Source of the DNA: an uncultured Bacteroides sp.
GTDB taxonomy: Bacteria; Bacteroidota; Bacteroidia; Bacteroidales; Bacteroidaceae
Direction: 5' to 3'
DNA length: 64,000 bases
Assembly: GCA_949285075.1 (NCBI GenBank)
Contig: CASDXF010000003.1
Coordinates: 33,758 to 97,757 of the forward strand
Shown: one piece after another, positions 1 to 8,528 of the stretch
Numbering within the stretch: position 1 is the first letter of the stretch
Layout of the letters: the number at the start of each line of letters is the position of its first letter
Position numbers and translations under genes: made by a program
Notes under the pieces: model-generated
The model's database searches: none
Seen by the model: only the letters and a program-made list of their open reading frames with translations
Told to the model about the DNA's origin: nothing

Positions 1-1
1 G

Positions 2-511
2 TTCTTGTCCGCTTTGCCCGAAGGCTCGAAGAACACCTACGCTATGGTGGGCTTCCGCGTGGGCAATACGTTGAGCGAGAGCGGTACGGTTTCGCGCGGC
101 ATCTGCGGCACGGACGACAATCATCTGCTTACTTCCGTCGTAGAGCGTACGAAAATACAGCGCATTGACGGAGAGGTGAAGTACATAGACGATAATGGGG
201 AATGGACGGCTACTCCGGACAATACGCCGGTCAGCATGAACTTCTGGGGATTCACTCCCGACTATTTCGCTTATAGCCGTGACTATTTCAAGGGATTCCT
301 CAGCGACCCGAAGAACATGGAGAACCTGAAGAGCGAGTTCTTCATTCCTTTGATGGTGGATAAGTTGATTAGCGAGGGAACCGCTACGGTAGAGGTGCTG
401 GACACTACCAGTAAGTGGTTCGGCGTTACCTATCCGGAAGACCGTCAAAGCGTGGTGGATAAGATTAAGGCTTTAGTGGATGCGGGCGAATATCCCGCGA
501 AGCTATTCTGA
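2..511 (+). CDS. Nucleotidyltransferase, C-terminal part (5' truncated by window edge)
   Basis: The reading frame is already open at the first bases, so the start lies upstream and only about 169 C-terminal residues are seen. The text (SESGTVSRGIC, SVVERT, PVSMNFWGFTPDYF, FFIPLMVDKLI, WFGVTYPEDR, ending YPAKLF) fits the C-terminal half of the roughly 300-residue sugar-phosphate-type nucleotidyltransferases common in Bacteroidales. These have an N-terminal Rossmann-like NTP-binding domain, which here would be outside the window. They are cytoplasmic and presumably make an NDP-sugar; the exact substrate cannot be read from this part. The gene converges with the two-component gene that follows, about 65 bases away. 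Confidence 0.8.
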   Translation, partial: FLSALPEGSKNTYAMVGFRVGNTLSESGTVSRGICGTDDNHLLTSVVERTKIQRIDGEVKYIDDNGEWTATPDNTPVSMNFWGFTPDYFAYSRDYFKGFLSDPKNMENLKSEFFIPLMVDKLISEGTATVEVLDTTSKWFGVTYPEDRQSVVDKIKALVDAGEYPAKLF

Positions 512-577
512 TAGTCGTTGTTTACAAGTGGCCGTATCAACGCTTCTTTTCTGAAGAGTTGATACGGCTTTTTATTT

Positions 578-3500
578 CTAGAATAGAGAGGACTCTTCCT
601 GTAGCCTGTTGCTTTCCCGATACTCTTTAGGCGTTTGTTGATAGCGTTTCGCGAATTCCTTGTAAAAGTGGGAGCGGTTTATGAATGCCGTTCTGTACAT
701 GACCTCTTGGATGGTTAATTGAGTTGTCAATAACAGTTTGGCTGCATGGCTGATACGCTGTTCCTTAATAAAATCTTTAGGCGATGGTTGGCTTAGCGAT
801 TTAAACTTGCGATACAGGTTCCGGCTACTGGTTTGTAGGGCGAGCGCCAATTCTTCAGGGCCGAAGTCCGGGTCGTCTATATGCTCGTCGATAATTTGTA
901 CCGCCGCTCGTAGGAACTCCTTATCTTCTTTCTTCATTAATTGTCCGTTATTGAATTCGAAAGTGCTTGCCGAGGAATGGTAGTATTCCTTTATCTTTCT
1001 TTGCTTGTCCAACAACTGGAGGATGACCGTTTTTAAGTGTTTTACCTTGAACGGTTTGGCTACATAGGCGTCGGCTCCGCACTTGATGCCTTCTATCTTT
1101 TCGTCCGTCGTGTTTTTTGCGGAAAGGATTACTAAAGGAATGTGAAGCGTATGCCTGTTTTCTTTCAAACGCTTGGTTAGCGTGAGTCCATCCGTTTCGG
1201 GCATCATGATGTCCGTGATAATCAAGTCCGGTGTCTGTTGCTTGACTAATTCCAATCCTTGTTCCGCGCTTTCCGCTGTCAATACCTTGTATTGGTCGGA
1301 AAGAACGTCCTTTAGCATCCAGAGCAGTTCTTTGTTGTCGTCGATGGCCAAAATGGTCGCTGTCGGTTGAAGCGGCTTTTCCGTCTCGTTTAGCGGAGCG
1401 TCGTCAGATATCTCATTTGTATCGTCTGAACCGGGCTCAAAGGTTATGGGCGGCATGTCGTGTTCCTCCCTTACGCTTACGGCGAGATGGAATGATGCCG
1501 CGTCGAGCATGGGTAATGTGACGATAAATTCTGCGTATTTGTTGACTTCGCTTTCTATTTGTATGTTTCCTCTTAGTAGTTTTACTATGCTTTGGCAAAT
1601 GGCGAGCCCCAATCCGTTTCGTGACGATACTCCCTTTATGCTGTTTTCCTTAATGTTGTCAAGGACGATGTAGCGGTTGAAAATAAATGGAATGCTCTCT
1701 TTGCTGATTCCTTTTCCGGTATTATATATCCTGATGGTCAGCGTCTCTTCGTTGGCCGTTAAGGTGATTCGGATGAGGCCTTTCCGGGGCGTGTACTTAA
1801 AGGCGTTGGATATCAGGTTGCTCAATATCTTGTGGAAACAGTTGCTGTCGCTGTTCCATAAGATTTCAGGGGCTATTTCCGTTTGAAGGTGGATGTCATT
1901 CTGTTCGGCCAGTTCGCTGAACGATCCGATGATTTCACGGGCAAGCTCGCTGATGTTCAATTGTTGTATCTGGCATATCTGGTTACCGGTCTCGATGCGC
2001 CGGAAGTCGATAATCTCTTGTATGAGACTGTTGAGGCGTTCGGAGTTGGACTTGATGATGGACACGTACTTCTTAATGAACGCGTCGCTGTGCTCATAGT
2101 TAAGTATACGTTCGCATGGTCCGTAGATAAGTGTCAGCGGCGTGCAGAACTCGTGCGTAATGTTGGTGAAGAAACGTAGCTTGCTTTCATACATCTCTTC
2201 CTTGTATTTCTCGTCCAGTTTTCTCGTGATTTTCTCTTTCCTTTGTTCGTATTTCCGCTTGATGTATTTGATGACGCACACAACGATTCCGATGAATAAG
2301 AGCGTGTAAAGAAAGTAAGCGTATCCGCTTTGATACCACGGCGCACGGACCTTGATGTAAATGCTGCTTATCTGTTGCTGACTGTTGTCCGCTCCTTCGT
2401 CATATTTCACCTTGAGCAGATATTCTCCGGGAGGAATGTTGGTGAATTGCGCCTCATGAGAGCGGGTATCCATCCATACGTCATTGAAATTCTCAAGGAT
2501 ATAAGAGTATTCACTGTTCTCTCCGTTGAAGAAGTCGACGGCGACGAACGAGACGGCGAAGAAGTTCTGGTCATGGTTCAAGACGATGGTCTTTTTGTCT
2601 TTCTTCTGTTGTATGAAGTCTGACAGGTTATGTCTTTGGTTGAATATTTGCAGTTGGGTGAAATGAATTTCCGGTACGAACTTGGCGGAGTTGAAGGGTG
2701 TGTTTTCAATCCATACCAGTCCGTCCACTCCTCCGAAGAAACACCTTTTCCGCATTGCGTCCCAATGGTAGGCGTTGTCGCTGAACTCTATGGTTTCCAG
2801 TCCGTTCTTATGGTTGAGGCTCCTGAACGTGTTTCGCTCGGGATTGAAAACGACGATTCCGGTGTTGCTGCTCAGCCACAAGTTGCCTAAGTCGTCCTCG
2901 ACGATGCCGTGTATCGTATTGTTGGGCAATCCTTCGTTCTCATTATAGTTCTTATACGCTATTTCTCCTTCTAAGGGAATCTTGATTTTGGTCAGTCCGT
3001 AACTTGTTCCGAGCCAAATATTTTGTTTCTTGTCTTGGTAGATACACAGTATATCGTTCATCGGAATGATACCGTGTTTTCTGAAATCTATTAGGCGGTA
3101 CTCTTCGGTCACTGTGTTCAGCCTGATGACTCCGTTGCCCCGCATGCCTATCCATAGGACGGAGTCGTTCTCGGCGCAGATAGCGTATATCTGATTGTAT
3201 TGTACTTTGTCCGGGATGTGAAACCGGAAGGGGCGAATCCGCTTGGCGCTTATTTCGTTGCCGATTGTTTGGATACTGATTTTCAATAGCGAGCTGCCCG
3301 CTCCGACCCACAGTAGAGAGTCTCCTCTTTCAAGAATGGAGTGGACTCCAGCGATGCGGACACCCGTCCGGTTCTGCAAGGCGTGTAGCTTATTGTCTGT
3401 ATATGAGTAATAGTTCAGTCCCGGGCCGTCGGAACCTATCCAGAGAATATCCGAAGAGCGGTTTGGGGTGAACGTGAAGACGGCGTTGTCCGCCAATCCG

Positions 3501-4651
3501 TCTTTGGTCGTGAGGTGATAGACGTTATTGGGGGTGTAGTCCGTGGCGTTGTCGTAATCCGCAATCCGGATGATGCCGTTCTCTTTGGTTCCTAACCACA
3601 GCGTGTTCCGCTTGTCCGTGTAAATTGCCCGTACCGGACGTTTTTTGAGGACGGGCAACTGATCGAGCGTGATGTTCTTATATGTATACTCGTTCTTTGT
3701 CCAGACATATACTCCTTGACCGTCAGTTCCTATCCAGATAATGTTCTGCTGTTTGTCTTTGTGTAGCGCGAACACTCCGCAATCGATGTTTACCGTTTCC
3801 GCTTGATATCCGTTCGAGGCGTTCAGGCGTATCAGTCCGTTGGTCTTGAACCCCACGAGCAGGTCCTTGTCGTCAAAGATAATAGCGCCTATTTTTCCGT
3901 TCTTTCGGATGAATGAGGCTATATTGGCGATAAGATGAACGCCTTTGTCGTCTAGGTATGAAATGTCTCCCTTGCTGTCGACGATGATAATCTTTTCATC
4001 ACTATAAAATGAATAATGAATGGGGTACTTGTAGGGCAGGTTCGCGTGGCGGATAAGCCGGGGCGTCTTTGTCTGGTCGAAAGACAGGGTATATCTTTCC
4101 AGCCTTTTTTGATTATGTATGTAAATGGTATCGTGTGAGTCTACGAACAAGTTTGAAATATCATCGTGTACCATGCCTTGATGAGTTGGTAAATCGATAA
4201 ATTGTTTTTGCGTTGAAGAGTAGAAGGATATCACGTAGGGCTTTCCCGTGACAAAGAAGTTATCGTGACTATCTTTAGCGATGTAGGAGTTCTCTCCGAA
4301 TTCGTGGTAGATTTTTTCTACTTTATGGGTGCGTAGCGAAAATTTGTTCAAACCTTGCCGGGTGTTTATCCAAAGATAAGTGCTGTCCGTTTCCAGTATG
4401 CTGTTGATGATGTTACAGGAAAGGCTGTTGGGGTCGTTTATATCAGGCTTGTAGATGCTGATTTCATGGCTGTTGTACATGTTTAGCCCGTCGAAGGTGC
4501 CTATCCATAAGAAACGTTTGTCGTCTTGAAACAAGCAGGTGACGGAACTGTTTGAGAGTCCATTCTTGCTGTTAATCTGCCTTAGATTATACGCGTAGGT
4601 TAATGTTATCGAACACAGTGTGCAAATGACTAATGCGAATGTCTTTTTCAT
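578..4651 (-). CDS. Hybrid two-component system sensor/AraC-type regulator (HTCS)
   Basis: This 1357-residue protein joins all parts of a two-component system. A signal peptide (about 1-20) is followed by a periplasmic beta-propeller sensor of repeated LWIGT/IWIGT motifs (about 25-670). Next come a Y_Y_Y domain (about 690-765), a membrane helix near 777-797, a histidine kinase core with H-box NITHEFCTPL near 831, and a HATPase domain (N box near 945). A receiver with phospho-acceptor Asp in DIMMPETDG near 1146 and a C-terminal AraC HTH (about 1240-1335) complete it. HTCS proteins of Bacteroidetes bind a breakdown product of their glycan in the periplasm and activate the adjacent PUL. It is divergent from susC at 5307, so it is the likely activator of that operon. 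All landmarks look intact. Confidence 0.95.
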   Translation of the reverse strand: MKKTFALVICTLCSITLTYAYNLRQINSKNGLSNSSVTCLFQDDKRFLWIGTFDGLNMYNSHEISIYKPDINDPNSLSCNIINSILETDSTYLWINTRQGLNKFSLRTHKVEKIYHEFGENSYIAKDSHDNFFVTGKPYVISFYSSTQKQFIDLPTHQGMVHDDISNLFVDSHDTIYIHNQKRLERYTLSFDQTKTPRLIRHANLPYKYPIHYSFYSDEKIIIVDSKGDISYLDDKGVHLIANIASFIRKNGKIGAIIFDDKDLLVGFKTNGLIRLNASNGYQAETVNIDCGVFALHKDKQQNIIWIGTDGQGVYVWTKNEYTYKNITLDQLPVLKKRPVRAIYTDKRNTLWLGTKENGIIRIADYDNATDYTPNNVYHLTTKDGLADNAVFTFTPNRSSDILWIGSDGPGLNYYSYTDNKLHALQNRTGVRIAGVHSILERGDSLLWVGAGSSLLKISIQTIGNEISAKRIRPFRFHIPDKVQYNQIYAICAENDSVLWIGMRGNGVIRLNTVTEEYRLIDFRKHGIIPMNDILCIYQDKKQNIWLGTSYGLTKIKIPLEGEIAYKNYNENEGLPNNTIHGIVEDDLGNLWLSSNTGIVVFNPERNTFRSLNHKNGLETIEFSDNAYHWDAMRKRCFFGGVDGLVWIENTPFNSAKFVPEIHFTQLQIFNQRHNLSDFIQQKKDKKTIVLNHDQNFFAVSFVAVDFFNGENSEYSYILENFNDVWMDTRSHEAQFTNIPPGEYLLKVKYDEGADNSQQQISSIYIKVRAPWYQSGYAYFLYTLLFIGIVVCVIKYIKRKYEQRKEKITRKLDEKYKEEMYESKLRFFTNITHEFCTPLTLIYGPCERILNYEHSDAFIKKYVSIIKSNSERLNSLIQEIIDFRRIETGNQICQIQQLNISELAREIIGSFSELAEQNDIHLQTEIAPEILWNSDSNCFHKILSNLISNAFKYTPRKGLIRITLTANEETLTIRIYNTGKGISKESIPFIFNRYIVLDNIKENSIKGVSSRNGLGLAICQSIVKLLRGNIQIESEVNKYAEFIVTLPMLDAASFHLAVSVREEHDMPPITFEPGSDDTNEISDDAPLNETEKPLQPTATILAIDDNKELLWMLKDVLSDQYKVLTAESAEQGLELVKQQTPDLIITDIMMPETDGLTLTKRLKENRHTLHIPLVILSAKNTTDEKIEGIKCGADAYVAKPFKVKHLKTVILQLLDKQRKIKEYYHSSASTFEFNNGQLMKKEDKEFLRAAVQIIDEHIDDPDFGPEELALALQTSSRNLYRKFKSLSQPSPKDFIKEQRISHAAKLLLTTQLTIQEVMYRTAFINRSHFYKEFAKRYQQTPKEYRESNRLQEESSLF

Positions 4652-4685
4652 TGTAGATGTTGCATGTGTATGAGATTAATGAACG

Positions 4686-4693
4686 CAAATATA
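4686..4693 (-). promoter_or_regulatory. -7 promoter element TATATTTG of the HTCS gene
   Basis: On the minus strand this reads TATATTTG, a perfect match to the Bacteroidetes -7 consensus TAnnTTTG, 35 bases upstream of the HTCS start codon. I found no clear -33 TTTG. Confidence 0.5.
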
Positions 4694-4960
4694 TATGAAT
4701 GGCGCTGTTTGGACAAGTTTGTTGTGTTCTATTTTGCCAAAAGTGTATGTTTTCACGCGGTATGGCCATTATTATATAGAAATGGCGAGAATGGGCATGC
4801 CGTCTCTTGTCCGAATCCCGTACTTTAGCGTAGTGCTAATATCTAATCTATTACTAATAAATGAAACTATGAGCAGGATTATTTTATTCGTTGAACGCCG
4901 GACGCCGGCTTGTCGTAAATGCGTCCATTCTGTTAAGGTGGATTGCTTCAGTCGTATTGT

Positions 4961-5048
4961 TGTACATGATTCCGTGAATTATTGTACATGATTTCCCGAA
5001 TCGGTGTACATGACTTTACGAGTCGCTGTACATGCTTCAAATCGTAAT
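4961..5048 (+). repeat. Four-unit 22-bp direct repeat array (TGTACATGA units), candidate operator
   Basis: TGTACATG occurs at 4961, 4983, 5005 and 5027, exactly 22 bases apart each time. The unit is roughly TGTACATGAYTY followed by a CGARTC-like half. The array lies between the HTCS promoter and susC, about 260-345 bases upstream of the susC start. AraC-type regulators, including HTCS proteins, bind direct repeats spaced by whole helical turns, so an operator is plausible; 22 bases is close to two turns. Its distance from susC and the repeat element in between argue for some caution. The 4694-4960 stretch before it shows nothing recognisable. Confidence 0.55.
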
Positions 5049-5052
5049 GTTA

Positions 5053-5255
5053 GACCTTCTCCGTTTGACAGCTCGCCCCGCGGCTCGCGACAGGCAGCCC
5101 TACGGCTCGCGACAGATAGGGCAGCGGCTCGCGACAGATAGGGCTGTTTCTCGAACGGATGGTAAATCGCTGATAATAAGCGCTTCGCATATGGGACGTG
5201 GTGGCGACGCGTTTGTTCCACTCAAGCGATTCTTCTAATGACGATTTGGGCTTAT
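5053..5255 (+). repeat. Dispersed 22-bp-unit intergenic repeat, copy A
   Basis: The core has three contiguous 22-bp units whose GGCTCGCGA blocks start at 5082, 5104 and 5126, followed by GGGCTGTTTCTC. Downstream are the family's conserved GCTGATAATAAG and TTTGTTCC..TCAAGCGATT blocks. The right end TTCTTCTAATGACGATTTGG (within 5229-5255) is the inverse of the left end of copy H. All three units of this copy read CGACAG where the other copies mostly read CGAGAA. It lies between the divergent HTCS and susC genes. The left arm seen in copies D, F and H is missing here. Confidence 0.85.
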
Positions 5256-5291
5256 TGAGTTATCTTTTTTCTAATGTAGAGTGTATGATAT

Positions 5292-5299
5292 TAAATTTG
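5292..5299 (+). promoter_or_regulatory. Possible -7 element TAAATTTG upstream of susC
   Basis: It matches TAnnTTTG but ends only 7 bases before the chosen susC ATG at 5307. It would therefore give an almost leaderless transcript, or it may not be the real promoter. Confidence 0.3.
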
Positions 5300-5306
5300 A
5301 TTACTT

Positions 5307-8300
5307 ATGGGAGTAGGACACATTATTATAAGAAAATCTTTAGGTATAGGTTGGCGAAAGGGCGTGAACGCCTTTTCTAAGAGATTGTTCTTAATCTCTA
5401 TGTTCTTGGTGTCGGCGCTGGGCGCGACGACTAATACTGGTGTATATGCGCAGCAAACGGATGAAGTAAAAACGGTAACGCTTCAGGGAAGTGTACTTGA
5501 TGCGGATGGAAATCCGATTCCCGGAGCGAGTGTCCGCTTGAAAGGAAAGACTACGGGTACGGTCAGTAATATCGACGGAGCGTATTCGTTGACTGGAGTT
5601 AAGATAGGAGATGTTGTGGAATTTTCTTTCATCGGTTTTGTCTCGTTGGAGAAGAAGGTGACGGGAACCACGCTCAACGCGGTGCTCTTGGAAGATACGA
5701 GAACGCTGGACGAGGTGGAGGTCGTGGCTTTCGGTACCCAGAAGAAGGAGAGCGTCATCGGTTCTATCTCTACGATAAAGCCGGCCGAGCTTAAGGTTCC
5801 TACAAGCAACCTGACCAACGCGCTTGCCGGAAGAGTGGCGGGTATTATCGCTTACCAGCGTACGGGTGAGCCGGGAGTGGACGATTCAAACTTCTTTATC
5901 CGGGGAGTTACTTCGTTCGGTTACGCCAAATCGCCGTTGATTCTGATTGATAACATAGAGGTAAGCACGGAGGACTTGTCGCGGTTGCAGCCTGACGATA
6001 TCGAAAGTTTCTCTATCATGAAAGACGCTACGGCTACCGCGCTATACGGTTCCCGGGGAGCCAACGGCGTTATTCTGGTAAAGACGAAAGAGGGACAGAC
6101 CGGCCCGATGAAATTAAATCTGCGTATTGAGAACTCCATTTCCACGCCGACAAAGATGCTGGAACTGGCCGACCCCATTACGTATATGAAGCTGCACAAC
6201 GAGGCGATATTGACCCGTGACCCGCTGCACGCGCTGATGTACTCCGAGGACAAGATAGACAATACCGTGCCGGGACATCCTACCGTGATTTATCCTGTAA
6301 CGGACTGGCGCGAGGAGTTGCTGAAAGACTTTACGATGAATCAACGGATTAACATGAACGTGAGCGGTGGAGGAAGTATGGTCAATTATTATGTAGCCGG
6401 TTCGTTTATGCAGGATAACGGTATCCTCAACGTGGATAAGGCGAATAACTTCAATAATAACATCAAGAACCGTAACTATTCACTCCGTTCTAACATCAAT
6501 ATCCGATTGACGAAAACGACCCAGTTGATGGTACGTATGAACGGAGCCTTTGAGGACTATAATGGACCTATCAACGGAGGTTCCGACCTTTATTACAAGA
6601 TTATGCAAAGTAATCCCGTACTGTTCCCGGCTACTTATCCGAAAGACAAGGACCATGCCTATGTAAAGCACATCATGTTTGGAAACGCCGGTGACGGGAA
6701 ATATATTAATCCTTACGCGGAGATGGTGAAAGGATATAAGGAAACCGGACGGGCGAAGTTGGAATCGCAGTTTGAACTGAGTCAGGAACTGGACTTCATA
6801 ACGAAAGGATTGAAGTTCCGCGCCCTGTTCAATACTTCCCGCTTGTCCTATTACTCCACTTCCCGCCAGTACAAGCCGTTCTACTACGCTTTGGGACAGT
6901 ATGATTACATGAACAATACGTACACGATAGATATTCTTAATCCCAATGGCGGAACGGAGTACCTAGACTATAATGAAGGTGACAAGACGATTACCTCGAA
7001 TACGTATCTGGAGGCGGCGTTGAATTACGACCGCGAGTTCGGGAAGCACGGCATCGGCGGATTGCTGGTCATGCAGCTGAGGAACAATCAGCAGCCTAAC
7101 GCGAGCTCCTTGCAGACCTCGCTTCCCAAGCGAAACGTGGGCTTGTCCGGCCGTTTCACTTACGCTTACGATAACCGCTATTTCATAGAGGGAAACTTTG
7201 GCTACAACGGTTCAGAGCGTTTCGACAAGAGCCACCGTTGGGGATTCTTCCCTTCCGCCGGATTCGCCTATATGATTTCAAACGAGAAATACTTTGAGCC
7301 TCTTTTACCTTATGTCCAGAAACTGAAGCTGCGCGCTTCTTATGGCTTGGTAGGTAACGATAATATCGGAGATGCTAACGCCCGGTTCCTGTATTTATCG
7401 GAGATTAATATGAATAATTCGGGAACGGGAGCGAGCTTCGGCTATAACGAAGGCGCTTACAAGAAGAACGGTATCGCCATTAACCGTTACGCCGACCCGT
7501 CTATCGGATGGGAGGTGGCGAAGAAGATGAATTTCGCCATTGAACTGACGGTACTGGACGCGATGAACATTACGGCGGAATACTATCGGGAGAAGAGGGA
7601 TAAGATTTTGCAGTCGAGAGCCGATATACCCAACACGATGGGACTGTGGCAGACGCCGAACGCCAACTTAGGCAAGGCGAAGTCGCACGGCGTGGACTTC
7701 TCTTTGGACTATAATAAGTATTTTACGAAAGACATGTGGTTGCAATTGAGGGCGAACTTCACCTATGCGGCCAATGAGTATGTAGAGTATGAGGAGGTGG
7801 AGTATCCGGGCGCTCCGTGGAAGAGCCGCATCGGAAATCCTATCGCCCAACAATACGGATACATCGCCGAGGGACTGTTCGTTGACGACGAGGAGGTGCG
7901 GAACTCGCCCGTACAGTTTGGCGAATACGGTGCGGGGGATATTAAGTACCGTGACGTGAACAGGGACGGCGTTATCTCCGAGTTGGATATGGTTCCTATC
8001 GGATATCCCACAGACCCAGAGATAGTGTACGGCTTCGGAGCCTCTTATGGATTTAAGAACTTTGACTTTTCCGTATTCTTTCAGGGACTGGCCCGCGAGT
8101 CTTTCTGGATTGATTATGACAGGGTTTCTCCCTTCTTCGATAACTCAAGCACGGACGCTCGCGAGAATAACCAGTTGGCGAAGTTCATAGCGGATAATCA
8201 TTGGTCTGAAACCAACCGCAATATCTATGCGGAGTGGCCTCGCCTGAGTGACACTTCGGTTGAGAACAACGCCAAGAAGAGTACATGGTTCATGCGCGAC

Positions 8301-8516
8301 GGTTCTTTCCTTCGGTTGAAACAGTTGGAAATAGGCTATACGCTACCTCATAGGCTCGTTTCAAAGGCGGGGCTGAAAAATTTGCGGGTTTATTTTACCG
8401 GAAACAATCTGTTTTGCTTCAGTAAGTTCAAGGAATGGGATGTCGAGCAGGCCGGGGATGGACTGAAATACCCGTTGCAGAGAATCTATAATATTGGTTT
8501 GAATTTAACTTTCTAA
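5307..8516 (+). CDS. SusC/RagA-type TonB-dependent outer membrane glycan transporter
   Basis: This 1069-residue protein has a long positively charged N-terminus and signal peptide (cleavage after VYAQ, about residue 49). It continues with a CarboxypepD_reg-like domain (VTLQGSVLDADGNPIPGASV, about 60-135), a TonB-dependent plug (about 150-260, with SIMKDATATALYGSRGANGV) and a 22-strand-type barrel ending in the usual aromatic residue (NIGLNLTF). It would import oligosaccharides across the outer membrane, powered by TonB-ExbBD, with the SusD encoded immediately downstream as lid. The start at 5307 gives a longer pre-signal segment than usual but no better in-frame ATG precedes the hydrophobic stretch. 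It is the first gene of the PUL operon. Confidence 0.96.
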   Translation: MGVGHIIIRKSLGIGWRKGVNAFSKRLFLISMFLVSALGATTNTGVYAQQTDEVKTVTLQGSVLDADGNPIPGASVRLKGKTTGTVSNIDGAYSLTGVKIGDVVEFSFIGFVSLEKKVTGTTLNAVLLEDTRTLDEVEVVAFGTQKKESVIGSISTIKPAELKVPTSNLTNALAGRVAGIIAYQRTGEPGVDDSNFFIRGVTSFGYAKSPLILIDNIEVSTEDLSRLQPDDIESFSIMKDATATALYGSRGANGVILVKTKEGQTGPMKLNLRIENSISTPTKMLELADPITYMKLHNEAILTRDPLHALMYSEDKIDNTVPGHPTVIYPVTDWREELLKDFTMNQRINMNVSGGGSMVNYYVAGSFMQDNGILNVDKANNFNNNIKNRNYSLRSNINIRLTKTTQLMVRMNGAFEDYNGPINGGSDLYYKIMQSNPVLFPATYPKDKDHAYVKHIMFGNAGDGKYINPYAEMVKGYKETGRAKLESQFELSQELDFITKGLKFRALFNTSRLSYYSTSRQYKPFYYALGQYDYMNNTYTIDILNPNGGTEYLDYNEGDKTITSNTYLEAALNYDREFGKHGIGGLLVMQLRNNQQPNASSLQTSLPKRNVGLSGRFTYAYDNRYFIEGNFGYNGSERFDKSHRWGFFPSAGFAYMISNEKYFEPLLPYVQKLKLRASYGLVGNDNIGDANARFLYLSEINMNNSGTGASFGYNEGAYKKNGIAINRYADPSIGWEVAKKMNFAIELTVLDAMNITAEYYREKRDKILQSRADIPNTMGLWQTPNANLGKAKSHGVDFSLDYNKYFTKDMWLQLRANFTYAANEYVEYEEVEYPGAPWKSRIGNPIAQQYGYIAEGLFVDDEEVRNSPVQFGEYGAGDIKYRDVNRDGVISELDMVPIGYPTDPEIVYGFGASYGFKNFDFSVFFQGLARESFWIDYDRVSPFFDNSSTDARENNQLAKFIADNHWSETNRNIYAEWPRLSDTSVENNAKKSTWFMRDGSFLRLKQLEIGYTLPHRLVSKAGLKNLRVYFTGNNLFCFSKFKEWDVEQAGDGLKYPLQRIYNIGLNLTF

Positions 8517-8528
8517 TTGGAGAATACG

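Noticed and set aside
5071-5153. CRISPR array at the 22-bp repeats
   Set aside because: Units are contiguous with no spacers, number only three or four, and no cas gene is present.
8517-8528. TTG at 8517 as the start of susD
   Set aside because: It directly follows the SusC stop codon and would put four extra residues before a normal lipoprotein signal; ATG 8529 has the TTGGAG ribosome site in the right place.
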